Origin: Luteibacter jiangsuensis
GTDB taxonomy: Bacteria; Pseudomonadota; Gammaproteobacteria; Xanthomonadales; Rhodanobacteraceae
Direction: 5' to 3'
NCBI RefSeq assembly: GCF_030812295.1
Contig: NZ_JAUSSK010000002.1
Span: 186,001 to 250,000, forward strand
DNA length: 64,000 nucleotides
The notes below the pieces were generated by a model that was not told the origin of the DNA, did not search any database, and saw only the letters and a list, made by a program, of their open reading frames with translations. The position numbers were made by a program, and so were the translations under genes. Positions 45,285 through 54,243 of this stretch are shown piece by piece. Positions within the stretch are counted from its first letter, which is position 1, and each line of letters starts with the position of its first letter.

Positions 45285-47090
45285 ATGACCCCCGCTTTCC
45301 CAGCCCCAACCGGCGGCCCCACCGATCTCTCCTGGCTCGACCAGGGAGGCGAAGCCGGCGCGCTGATACGTGCGTTCGACTGGACGCGGACGGGGCTCGG
45401 TCCGCTGGAAACCTGGCCGCAGAGCCTGCGCACCGTGACCGGCATGCTCCTGCTGTCGCCGGTGCCCATCGTGCTGCTCTGGGGCGAGAAAGGCATCATG
45501 ATCTACAACGATGCCTATTCCGTTTTTGCCGGTAACCGGCATCCGGCGCTGCTCGGCTCGGAAGTACGCGAGGGCTGGGCGGAAGTGGCCGATTTCAACG
45601 ATAACGTCATGCGCGTGGGATTGGCCGGAGGCACGCTCGCCTACAGGGACCAGGAGTTGACCCTGGTCCGGCACGGCAAGCCCGAGCCGGTATGGATGAA
45701 CCTGGATTATTCCCCCGTACTGGATGAAAGCGGCAAGCCCGGCGGCGTGATCGCGATCGTCGCCGAGACCACCGAACGCGTCCTGGCCGAGGAACGCGTC
45801 CGCGAAAACGAAGCCCAGCGCATACGGGCCGAGACCGAGGCCCGTGAAAGCGAACGCCGTTTCCGCGAGGAACTGGAGGCTAAGGTCGCAGAGCGCACGG
45901 CCGACCTGGAGCGCACCCGCGCTGCGCGCGCGAAAGCCGAACAGGCGTTGGCCCAGGTGCAGAAAATGGAGGCGCTGGGCAACCTCACCGGTGGCATCGC
46001 GCACGACTTCAACAACCTGCTCATGGCGGTGCAAGGCAGCCTCGAACTGCTCCGGGAACGCATGCCACAGGAACCGTTGCTGCTGCGCCTGCTCGACAAC
46101 GCGCGCGCAGGTACCGAACGGGGAAGCACGCTTACCCGGCGCATGCTCGCCTTCGCCCGGCGCCAGGAATTGCAGAAGGAACGGGTCGACCTCCGCGCGC
46201 TGGTCGAAGGCATGAAGGAACTCATGCAGCGATCGCTCGGCGGCACCGTGACCGTGGAGACCCACTTCGCCCCGCGACTTCCCGCGGTGGAGGCCGACCC
46301 GAATCAACTCGAGTCGGCCTTGCTCAATCTCGCCGTGAACGCGCGAGACGCCATGGATGGCGCGGGCACCATCGTCATCGCCACGGACGAGACCTGGGTA
46401 GGAGATGGCAGCGGACCTGTCGCACCAGGTCATTACGTCCGCCTGGCACTATCCGACGCCGGTTCGGGCATGGACGAGGACACGCTCGAGCGCGCCATCG
46501 AGCCCTTCTTCACCACCAAGGGCGTCGGCAAGGGCACGGGACTGGGTTTGTCGATGGTGCACGGGCTCGCCGAGCAACTCGGCGGTGCACTGCTCCTGCA
46601 TAGCCGCGTCGACGAAGGCACCACGGCCGAGATCTGGTTACCCGCCGCGCCCTCGTTGCCGGAGGTGCCGGTGGCATCAGCGTCCTCCGGCCCCGCAACC
46701 GGTCGCTGCGCATCGTCACGCACCTTGAGTATCCTGACCGTGGACGACGACGAACTCGTGCGTGCCACCACCGTGGAAATGCTCGAAGACCTGGGCTATG
46801 CGGCGATTCCCGCCCGTTCGGGAGAGGAAGCGCTCAGCCTGCTCGAGAACCAGTGCGTGGACCTGGTCATCACCGACCACGCGATGCCGCACATGACGGG
46901 CATGCAACTGGCCGTGCAACTGCGCGAACGCTATCCCGGGCTGCCCGTGGTGATGGCCACCGGTTACGCGGACTTGCCCACAGGCCCACAACTGGACCTG
47001 CCACGCCTGGCCAAACCGTATTCCCAGGCCTCGTTGGCGGAGGTCGTCTCACGCATCGTCACCCCTGCAAGCGAATCGTCATCGATGTAA
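45285..47090 (+). CDS. PAS-type hybrid sensor histidine kinase with C-terminal receiver
   Basis: A 601-residue soluble kinase: N-terminal PAS-like domain (SPVPIVLLWGEKGIMIYNDAY ... VIAIVAETTERV, about 60-165), a coiled coil, the HisKA box MEALGNLTGGIAHDFNN with the phospho-His near 244, HATPase (LLNLAVNARDAM; GTGLGLSMVHG) and a receiver (ILTVDDDELVR ... LVITDHAMPHM, Asp phospho-acceptor). No membrane segment is seen. Possibly part of a phosphorelay to an unlinked output protein. The start at 45285 follows a GGAACGGAGCC ribosome site. Confidence 0.9.
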   Translation: MTPAFPAPTGGPTDLSWLDQGGEAGALIRAFDWTRTGLGPLETWPQSLRTVTGMLLLSPVPIVLLWGEKGIMIYNDAYSVFAGNRHPALLGSEVREGWAEVADFNDNVMRVGLAGGTLAYRDQELTLVRHGKPEPVWMNLDYSPVLDESGKPGGVIAIVAETTERVLAEERVRENEAQRIRAETEARESERRFREELEAKVAERTADLERTRAARAKAEQALAQVQKMEALGNLTGGIAHDFNNLLMAVQGSLELLRERMPQEPLLLRLLDNARAGTERGSTLTRRMLAFARRQELQKERVDLRALVEGMKELMQRSLGGTVTVETHFAPRLPAVEADPNQLESALLNLAVNARDAMDGAGTIVIATDETWVGDGSGPVAPGHYVRLALSDAGSGMDEDTLERAIEPFFTTKGVGKGTGLGLSMVHGLAEQLGGALLLHSRVDEGTTAEIWLPAAPSLPEVPVASASSGPATGRCASSRTLSILTVDDDELVRATTVEMLEDLGYAAIPARSGEEALSLLENQCVDLVITDHAMPHMTGMQLAVQLRERYPGLPVVMATGYADLPTGPQLDLPRLAKPYSQASLAEVVSRIVTPASESSSM

Positions 47091-47196
47091 GATCCCCACC
47101 TCCCCCGCTTTATCCAGGTATCGGTCCCATGCGCAAGTAATGCCATTGCCCTCCCAGGGCGAGTTTCGATCTTCCCCAAGGCGGGAAGCGGATGGC

Positions 47197-48825
47197 ATGA
47201 CGAGATCGCACATGACGATGACCTACCTGACGCTCGATGGCGTCACTTGCGTCCTACCCGATGGCAGGACACTTTTCTCCGACCTCTCCGAATCGTTCGA
47301 CGACCGCCACACAGGCCTGGTCGGCGGCAATGGCGTGGGCAAAAGCGTGCTCGCGCGCATCCTTGCCGGACGGCAGGAGCCGGTGCGCGGGCGATGTGTC
47401 CGCGCCGCTTCCGTCCATTACCTCGCACAGCGCGTAGCCGATGATCCCGACGAATCGGTCGCCACGCTCGCCGGTGCCGGCGACATGATCGCTGCGCTGG
47501 AACGGATCGAGGCGGGTAGCACCGACCAGTGCGACTTCGACGCGGTGGGCGATCGATGGACCGTGCGCGAACAGCTTCGCGACGCGCTCGATGCGGAAGG
47601 CCTCGCCCATGTGGACGCGCGAGGCCCGACCCACGCCCTGAGCGGCGGCGAAGCCATGCGCGTGGCCTTGCTCGGCGCACGCCTGCACGCTGCGGATTAC
47701 CTGATCCTGGATGAGCCGAGCAACCATCTCGACCATGAAGGCCGCCTGGCGCTGATGCAGTGGTTACGAGGATGGCAGGGTGGTCTCCTCGTCGTCAGCC
47801 ACGACCGGCAACTGCTCGGCCCGATGGAGCGCATCGTCGAACTGTCATCCCGGGGCTTGCGTAGCTACGGAGGCGACTACGCCTTTTACGAGCAGGTACG
47901 TCGCGAGGAACGGCAGGCTGCCGAACGCGCACTCGATGCGCGCAAGACAGAACGTAAGCGTGGCGAGCAAGCGCTGCGCGAGCAGCAGGAAAGGCAGGCG
48001 CAGCGACAGGCCCGCGGGCAACGTGATGCCAGCCGGGCCAACCAGGCGCCCATCTTGCTCGGTGGGCGGAAGAGCCGGAGCGAAGGCTCGGCCGGAAAAC
48101 TGAAGCGGCAACAAGAAATCACGCGCGACACGCTTTCCCAAAGGGTCGCGGAAGCGGCGCGGCAAGTGGAAAGCGAGGCGCCGCTCTCCGTGCTGGCCCC
48201 GAACGCCACGCACGTGGCACGACGCAGGGTGGCTCTGCTGGAGCGCGTGGAGCTGCCTTTCGTGCGTGGTGCGGCAGGTACCGCCGACCTGGTCCTCATG
48301 GGCGGGCAACGCGTCGGCGTCGTGGGTTCCAACGGCAGCGGCAAGTCCACCCTGCTGCAGGTGCTCGCCGGACGAGTCGCGCCGCGGGGCGGGCATGTCG
48401 ACGTTCCCGTTCCCGTGGCCTGGCTGGACCAGCGGCTTTCGACGCTGGACGCGTGCCGTCCCGTGATCGACCACATGCGGGAAGCGAATCCCGCGGCGGC
48501 CGAGGATGCCCTACGCCTGCGGCTCGCCCTGCTCGGACTCGATGCGGACAAGGTAGCGGTGCCTGCCGCCCAACTGAGCGGGGGAGAGCGCCTCAAGGCC
48601 GCCCTCGCGCTGGCACTGGTCGCCGACCCGCCACCGCAACTGCTGCTTCTCGACGAACCCGGCAACCACCTCGACCTTGCCTCGCTCGAGGCACTGGAGA
48701 CGATGCTCCAACAGTACGAAGGCTCGCTCGTGGTGGTGTCGCATGACGAAATCTTCCTTGATCGCCTTCGGCTCACCGACCGTCTTTCGCCAACGCCGGC
48801 GGGGTGGCGGATGACGCCGTGGTGA
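47197..48825 (+). CDS. ABC-F family ATPase
   Basis: 542 residues with two ATP-binding cassettes (Walker A GGNGVGKSV and GSNGSGKST; signatures LSGGEAMRVAL and LSGGERLKAAL; Walker B LILDEPSNHL and LLLDEPGNHL) joined by a long Arg/Gln/Ala-rich linker (about 235-330), and no membrane domain. ABC-F proteins act on ribosomes in translation or antibiotic protection. The first Walker A ends GKSV rather than GKST. The start may be 47197 or 47212. The 3' end overlaps the convergent peptidase gene by 53 bp. Confidence 0.9.
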   Translation: MTRSHMTMTYLTLDGVTCVLPDGRTLFSDLSESFDDRHTGLVGGNGVGKSVLARILAGRQEPVRGRCVRAASVHYLAQRVADDPDESVATLAGAGDMIAALERIEAGSTDQCDFDAVGDRWTVREQLRDALDAEGLAHVDARGPTHALSGGEAMRVALLGARLHAADYLILDEPSNHLDHEGRLALMQWLRGWQGGLLVVSHDRQLLGPMERIVELSSRGLRSYGGDYAFYEQVRREERQAAERALDARKTERKRGEQALREQQERQAQRQARGQRDASRANQAPILLGGRKSRSEGSAGKLKRQQEITRDTLSQRVAEAARQVESEAPLSVLAPNATHVARRRVALLERVELPFVRGAAGTADLVLMGGQRVGVVGSNGSGKSTLLQVLAGRVAPRGGHVDVPVPVAWLDQRLSTLDACRPVIDHMREANPAAAEDALRLRLALLGLDADKVAVPAAQLSGGERLKAALALALVADPPPQLLLLDEPGNHLDLASLEALETMLQQYEGSLVVVSHDEIFLDRLRLTDRLSPTPAGWRMTPW

Positions 48826-50899
48826 TGCCATGCGCAGCGGATGCCACATGGCCACCCGTCACGCGCAGGTTATCCATAAGGTATTCCCGCAGGGTGGGAT
48901 CGGGAGGTGTTTCCGCTACCCCATCGAACGGCCCGCGCAGCGCCTCGGCCATGAGATACATGCCCGCTTCGCGGGCCACGGCGCGTTCGTTCTGGTGTCC
49001 CGCCACCGGGTCCACCAGCAGCGTCACGTCCTTGCCGAGCAAGGTCAGCCGCGCCACGTAGCCGAGCACTCCGCGCAGGGCCACGCGCTGGTCGTCGCCA
49101 CCGGCGAGTATCGTCAACGGGCGGTTCATGCGTGCCGCATTCGCGAGAGGCGATTGCATGTGCAGGCTGCCCATGCGCTCACGGTCGCCCAGGTCGAGCG
49201 CAACCAACGACATCCATCGCTCGAACGGAAGCACCGCCGACAACACCTGCGCTTCGCGCGTGCGCGTGATCCATGTGAGATCCCATGCGAAATCGGCCGG
49301 CGGCACCAACGCCACGCCGACGTGGAACAGTTCGGACTGCCAGGTCAGCCCGAGCAGCGTCGAGTAACCACCGAAGGAGGCACCGACGATGCCGACACGG
49401 CTTTCGTCGCCCACGCCTGCGGCGAGCAAGGCCTGCGTGCCCTCGACGATGTCTTGCTGGACGCGGCCGTTGCCGAAGTCGCCTTTGGCCGCGAGCATGT
49501 AGTCGCGACCGAAACCGGTGGACCCTCGGAAGTTCGGCTCGAACACCGCGTAACCCCGGTTCACCAGGAACTGCGCATAACCCGTGCCGAATTCCTCCGG
49601 GGCGACCTGGCCCCAGGGGCCGCCGTGGATCATGGCCACAAGCGGGACACCCGCGGGATCGAGGCCCGGCGGCACACGCACGAAACCGTGCAGGCGCATT
49701 CCGTCGGAGGCGGTCCAGGAGAACGGCAGCTGCCGTGCCATGGCGGGCTCCGGAAGCCATTGGGCCATGCCGCCGTCGCGCGCGCGGCGCGGCATGTCGT
49801 CCAGGATGTCGCTGAAGTGCCCGCCCACGGGGTCGTAGAGGTGATAACGGGCCCCTTGCAGGGCGCCTCCCCGCTCCACCACGAGCCAATGCGACCGTCC
49901 GGGCTGAAGCGTCACGGCGCGCCCACGATAGTGCCGTTCGATGGCATCGATGTGCGCTTGCGTCGTGCGGTCGATGCCCCGATTGATGGCCACGGTTCCA
50001 CGGAACACCCCGAGCATCGGCAGCCCCGACGACGGGTCGGCCACCAGATCGGCCAGGTCGGCCTCACCCCGTGGATCGGCAAGCATGTCGCTGAGCGTTC
50101 CGTCGCGTTCCAGCCGCTGCAGACGGCGCAGACTGCCACCGATGTCACTGGCGAACCATGGCCTTCCTTCGCCGTCGAGACGTGGCCACAGACCACAGCG
50201 ATGCATTTCTTCGCAATGCAGCGCCTCGTGCCTGGCGCCGTCCGCATCGAGCCGCCACGTCACCATCCTGTCATCGTGCATGACCTGGAGAAAGGCGAGC
50301 CGCCCGTTTCCATCGAGCGCATAGCCACCGATACGGTCCGGCGTCTCCGCCAGCAGTTCGCGGCGCCCTTCGTTGTCGATGCGCACGAGCCGCCACGACC
50401 TCGTCGAACCGGCCGCCTCAAGCGAACGTTCGCGTACGATCGCCGCGGCGTCCCGCGCCGGATCGGCGTCCATGAAGGCACGCTCCTCCGCGCCACCCAG
50501 TTCGGCCAGCAGGCGCGAACCACCCTGGCCCGCGGCGGCGACAGCGAACAGGCGTCGCGCGGAAACGACCAGCAGCCAGCGGCCGTCGCGTGTCCATGCG
50601 ATGCCGGTCGCGTCGGTGGAGGCGAGTACCTGTCTTTCGGTTCCATCGATCGCCGCCAGCCACAGCCCACGCCTGTCGTCGACTCCGCGGATGAATGCGA
50701 ATCGCTTGCCGTCCGGCGACATGGTCACGTCGGCTATCGCCGGGCGGACCAGGAACGCATCGCGTTCGAACCGGGCAGCCCACGGCCTCTCCCGCTCGGC
50801 CCGTAATGCCAGCTCGAACGCTTCGTCCGTCGCGAAGGCCGGTATCGCGAGGACGAGCGCGCCGAGCGCCCCGAGCCATACCCGGAACGTAGTCATCAT
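48773..50899 (-). CDS. S9 prolyl-oligopeptidase family secreted peptidase
   Basis: 708 residues: signal peptide (VWLGALGALVLAIPAFA), an N-terminal beta-propeller with TMSPDGKRFAFI, and a C-terminal alpha/beta-hydrolase domain with nucleophile GASFGGYS, GGDDQRV (Asp) and AGHQNER (His). It is likely periplasmic and cleaves short peptides. The start at 50899 (MMTTFRV) follows a GGAGAAG ribosome site; the ORF extension to 51088 is Arg/Pro-rich and rejected. Last gene of a four-gene GntR-ABC operon, 17 bp after the permease. Confidence 0.87.
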   Translation of the reverse strand: MMTTFRVWLGALGALVLAIPAFATDEAFELALRAERERPWAARFERDAFLVRPAIADVTMSPDGKRFAFIRGVDDRRGLWLAAIDGTERQVLASTDATGIAWTRDGRWLLVVSARRLFAVAAAGQGGSRLLAELGGAEERAFMDADPARDAAAIVRERSLEAAGSTRSWRLVRIDNEGRRELLAETPDRIGGYALDGNGRLAFLQVMHDDRMVTWRLDADGARHEALHCEEMHRCGLWPRLDGEGRPWFASDIGGSLRRLQRLERDGTLSDMLADPRGEADLADLVADPSSGLPMLGVFRGTVAINRGIDRTTQAHIDAIERHYRGRAVTLQPGRSHWLVVERGGALQGARYHLYDPVGGHFSDILDDMPRRARDGGMAQWLPEPAMARQLPFSWTASDGMRLHGFVRVPPGLDPAGVPLVAMIHGGPWGQVAPEEFGTGYAQFLVNRGYAVFEPNFRGSTGFGRDYMLAAKGDFGNGRVQQDIVEGTQALLAAGVGDESRVGIVGASFGGYSTLLGLTWQSELFHVGVALVPPADFAWDLTWITRTREAQVLSAVLPFERWMSLVALDLGDRERMGSLHMQSPLANAARMNRPLTILAGGDDQRVALRGVLGYVARLTLLGKDVTLLVDPVAGHQNERAVAREAGMYLMAEALRGPFDGVAETPPDPTLREYLMDNLRVTGGHVASAAHGITTASSATPPALAKDGR

Positions 50900-50916
50900 C
50901 TTCTCCTTGCGAGCGA

Positions 50917-52761
50917 TCAGGTAGCCGGGACGGCGTGGACCGTGTCGTCCACGATGCCTTCGCGGCGCGGGACAATGAGCAAGAGGCCGACCAGCGCGGG
51001 AATCCCCACGATTCCGCAACCCAGTGTCCAAGCAGCGCGCGCCGGGAGAGAGGATGCACGGCGCCAGGCGACCCAGCCACCGATGCACAACGAGAGCAAG
51101 GCCAACACGGCGGCCAGTGCGCGCACGGACCCAGGGATAGGCGGTATGGCGGTCGTGCCCAGCGGATCAACCGGCGCGAACAGCCCGGCGGCCATCTCGC
51201 GCACCCTGTACATGACGGGCGATGCCCACCAAGCCGTGTAGCGATAGAAGGTTGGGAAATCCTGGTGGAGGGCATGGGTGGCGACGGGAGTGACCCGCCC
51301 CGCATCATCCACCCAGAGAACAGTCTGGTACGGAGGTGCACCGAGCATCGTATGCGCGCGCTGGGTAAACGTGAACGAGACCAGGTAGCCGTCGACCAGC
51401 TCGACCAGTTCCGTCGTATACAGGTCACCCGGCTCACCGGGTATGGGAACGCGATACCGCGGTACTGGCGGCGTCTCGCCATCCAGAAGGTGTCGTCCGT
51501 CGACCACGTAGACGGACCGGTCGCTCAGCACCGCCAGGCTGCCACCGATAGGCGTCGTCCCGAGCAGCCATTCGCCATGCGGCACGCTTACTCGCGGAAC
51601 GACGCGCCGTGCGGCGGAAAGGTATTGATAGAGCGTGTTGCCCGCGATGATCGTCGCGTCGCCCTTGGCGATGCCCGGAAGCACGCCGGCCGGCGAGGCG
51701 ACGGCGTCGAAGGCCACGTTACCTCCACCGATGCCCAACTCGCCCGCGGGTCGTCCGTCAGCGAGGCCCGTGCCCTCGAAGCGCATGCGCCCGTGGCTGA
51801 AGGTCCAGTGCGAACGCGTTTCCGGATCGTCGAATTCGATGGGCATCGTATTGTTCAGTTCACCGCGTGTCCCGATGCTCCGGACCTGACGATCCAGCTC
51901 GTGTACGTCGGACAGCACGACCTGTTCGCGCCATAGTGCCGCGTCGGTCGATGTAGCCCCTGCGAGTCCGGCGATCATGCGCTCGCGCCCCGACATGCGC
52001 TCGGCCTCGACATGGCCGCCCCGTGGCGGCGTGCTCATGTTGTTCGGGTGGGTGCCTTGCATGATCCACAAGAGTTCACCGACGAAGCCTGCGAGCAGCA
52101 AAAGCATATAGACGGCCATCTGCACGGGCACGGCGGTAACCACCGTAGCCATGGCGGAGCGTGGCGCCTCGCCGAGATCAGGCCGGAACGCGATTAGCAC
52201 CATCGCGAGGAGCCAGAGGCATGCCAGCGCCTGCACCGCCAACGCCGCCGGACCCGATGCGTCCGCCACGGCGATCCATGCGAGCAGGACCAGTCCGGCA
52301 GCCGAATAACGGCGGTCCGCCAGCAAGCCATACGCGCCGGCGAAATAACCGCACAGTGCGATGAGAAGCGCTGCCGCGGGCAGGATCGCCTGGCGCAGCT
52401 CGACGATGCGTGGCGTACCCCATGCCTGCCAGGCCACGATCGCGGCGAGTGGAAGCACCACCCCTGCCAGCAGCGCAACCGCGCCCGCGCCGATCAGGCC
52501 GGCGGCGATGCGGCGTGGTGCCACGGGCCGGTGCAAGAGGTTGATCCACTGGTTCGGGCGGCGCCAGGTACCCATCTGGTGCAACCCCAGCAGGATGCCC
52601 GTGATCGCATAGACCGCCCCGAACAGGCGACGGACATTGATCGGTTGCTGGCCGAGGTCCACCAGCCGGTTGAAGAACGCCAGCACCAGCAGGTGGCCAA
52701 CGGCATAGGCCAGTATCCAGAGGCGGTACCGCAGCCATTCGGCCTTGAAGATGTCGCGCAT
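50917..52761 (-). CDS. ABC permease-like membrane protein with large extracytoplasmic domain
   Basis: 614 residues: about six N-terminal membrane helices (12-230), then a soluble domain of about 310 residues (about 245-555; HELDRQVRSIG, DPETRSHWTFSHGRM, SDRSVYVVDGRHLL, beta-rich), then two C-terminal helices (about 562-605). The first half resembles ABC-2-type permeases. The inserted domain is not recognised; its position between helices suggests it faces the periplasm and may sense or bind substrate. It follows the ATPase by 25 bp and precedes an S9 peptidase by 17 bp, forming one operon. Confidence 0.72.
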   Translation of the reverse strand: MRDIFKAEWLRYRLWILAYAVGHLLVLAFFNRLVDLGQQPINVRRLFGAVYAITGILLGLHQMGTWRRPNQWINLLHRPVAPRRIAAGLIGAGAVALLAGVVLPLAAIVAWQAWGTPRIVELRQAILPAAALLIALCGYFAGAYGLLADRRYSAAGLVLLAWIAVADASGPAALAVQALACLWLLAMVLIAFRPDLGEAPRSAMATVVTAVPVQMAVYMLLLLAGFVGELLWIMQGTHPNNMSTPPRGGHVEAERMSGRERMIAGLAGATSTDAALWREQVVLSDVHELDRQVRSIGTRGELNNTMPIEFDDPETRSHWTFSHGRMRFEGTGLADGRPAGELGIGGGNVAFDAVASPAGVLPGIAKGDATIIAGNTLYQYLSAARRVVPRVSVPHGEWLLGTTPIGGSLAVLSDRSVYVVDGRHLLDGETPPVPRYRVPIPGEPGDLYTTELVELVDGYLVSFTFTQRAHTMLGAPPYQTVLWVDDAGRVTPVATHALHQDFPTFYRYTAWWASPVMYRVREMAAGLFAPVDPLGTTAIPPIPGSVRALAAVLALLSLCIGGWVAWRRASSLPARAAWTLGCGIVGIPALVGLLLIVPRREGIVDDTVHAVPAT

Positions 52762-52786
52762 GAGGAATCCCCTTGGCGGTGGCGGC

Positions 52787-53707
52787 TCAAGCGGCCACGG
52801 GCGCCGCGTGCTGTTTGGACAGGAAGCTGTTGACGGCGCGGTCGAGGCTCACCGGCAGGCGGTGCACGTCGCGGGCGCCGCAGGCATGGAGGAACTCCGC
52901 GAACTCCTCGCCTTGGTCGAGCACCAGGTAATGATGGATGCCGTCGATGCGTTGCGCGTCGAGCAGGCCCGGAATGGTTCGCGGATCCGGCCCGCGAAAC
53001 GGGATGTCCGCAATCCAATGCGATACCCGCGAGCGGAAGTCGTCCGGCGGCGAGACGTTTCGCAATGCGCCGCGCTCCATGATGATCAGGTTGTCGGCGA
53101 CACGCTCCACTTCTTCCATCTGGTGGGAGCAGTAGATGACCGTGCAGCCCTCCACGGCGTTGGAGTGGAGCAAGGTTTCGAGGAAGGCGCGCTTGGCGAC
53201 GACATCCAGTCCGAGCGTCGGCTCGTCGAGCACGAGCAGTTCGGGACGCTGCGCCAGACTGAGCGCCAGGTTGAAGCCCGCGCGTTCCCCGCGCGACAGC
53301 TGGCTCACCTTCTGCCCTACCTGCACGTTGTAGTGACCGATCACCTCGTCGAACGCAGGCTGGCTCCAGCGTGGATATTGGCGCCGTTGCATCGCGGTGA
53401 CCGCAGCGACGGTCATCCAGCCCTGCAAGGTGTGTTCCTCGTTGACGAATCCGATTCGTTCGCGATCGGATGGCGTGAGCCGGCGGCTGTCGCGCCCGAG
53501 GATGCGCGCCTCCCCCGAGGTCGCGGGAAGGAAGCCCAGGAGGACGCGGAACAGTGTGGACTTGCCCGCGCCATTCGCGCCGACGATGGCGTGGATGCTG
53601 CCACTTTCGATCGCGAGGTCGAGGTGATCGATGGCGATCTTCTTCCCATATCGCTTGGTCAGGCCACGTGTCTCGATCACATACCCGGCGTGCCGTGTCT
53701 CGTTCAT
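52787..53707 (-). CDS. ABC transporter ATPase (YtrB-like)
   Basis: 306 residues: Walker A VGANGAGKSTLFR, signature LSRGERAGFNLAL (LSRGE in place of LSGGQ, as in many CcmA/YtrB exporters), Walker B LLVLDEPTLGLD, H-loop SHQMEEV, followed by an about 80-residue C-terminal extension. It drives the membrane protein encoded downstream. The start at 53707 (MNETRHAG) is chosen over an ORF start inside the GntR gene. It follows GntR by 19 bp. Confidence 0.88.
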   Translation of the reverse strand: MNETRHAGYVIETRGLTKRYGKKIAIDHLDLAIESGSIHAIVGANGAGKSTLFRVLLGFLPATSGEARILGRDSRRLTPSDRERIGFVNEEHTLQGWMTVAAVTAMQRRQYPRWSQPAFDEVIGHYNVQVGQKVSQLSRGERAGFNLALSLAQRPELLVLDEPTLGLDVVAKRAFLETLLHSNAVEGCTVIYCSHQMEEVERVADNLIIMERGALRNVSPPDDFRSRVSHWIADIPFRGPDPRTIPGLLDAQRIDGIHHYLVLDQGEEFAEFLHACGARDVHRLPVSLDRAVNSFLSKQHAAPVAA

Positions 53708-53726
53708 GGGGTTCCTCGGGCGAGCG

Positions 53727-54134
53727 TCAGGCGGACTTCTTCGCCAGCACGCCCAACGCCTTGTCCAGGCGGGCGATGGCGCGGTCCGGCGGGTAATCCA
53801 GGGCGGCCACTTCATGGACGAAGGCCTGTATCGCCTCGTCCATGCGCCGGTCGCGCTCCGCGGCACTGAGCCGCTGGCGCGGTGGCGCGACGTACAGGCC
53901 CAGACCCTGGCGTGATTCGAGCCAGCCTTCCGCGGTCAACTCGGCATAGGCCTTGGCGACGGTGTTCGGGTTGATCGTCAGCTGCTGCGCGAGACCGCGC
54001 ACGCTGGGGAGTTGTGCCCCCGGCTCGAGTTCACCGGTAGCGATGCGCATGCGCACGGCGTCGACGATCTGCTTGCCGATGGGGCGGGGATCGCCGGTGG
54101 CGATCTGGATAGGTAACGCTTGGGTACGCGCCAT
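53727..54134 (-). CDS. GntR-family (YtrA subfamily) repressor
   Basis: 135 residues: a winged helix (GKQIVDAVRMRIATGELEPGAQLPSVRGLAQQLTINPNTVAKAYAEL) and a short all-helical tail without the large ligand domain, the mark of the YtrA subfamily that controls ABC-transporter operons. It heads the operon it should regulate (ATPase, permease, peptidase). A perfect palindrome 14-36 bp upstream of its start is the probable binding site. Confidence 0.88.
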   Translation of the reverse strand: MARTQALPIQIATGDPRPIGKQIVDAVRMRIATGELEPGAQLPSVRGLAQQLTINPNTVAKAYAELTAEGWLESRQGLGLYVAPPRQRLSAAERDRRMDEAIQAFVHEVAALDYPPDRAIARLDKALGVLAKKSA

Positions 54135-54147
54135 CGCAGTGAACCAT

Positions 54148-54170
54148 CTGTACTAGTGCAAATAGTACAG
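54148..54170 (-). promoter_or_regulatory. Perfect palindromic operator of the GntR/YtrA operon
   Basis: CTGTACTA (54148-54155), a 7-bp spacer and TAGTACAG (54163-54170): perfect 8-bp arms, 13 bp before the GntR start. On the minus strand the right arm includes TACTAT, a -10-like hexamer, so the repressor would sit on the promoter. Confidence 0.8.
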
Positions 54171-54243
54171 CAGGAACGTCCGTGGCCCGTCAATAGGTCC
54201 ATGGTCCCGCCCCGGGGAGAATGGCCTCCCGGGGCGGATCGTT

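Noticed and set aside
48830-50806. 658-residue plus-strand ORF opposite the S9 peptidase
   Set aside because: Composition is that of an antisense shadow, and the peptidase has complete catalytic motifs on the other strand.
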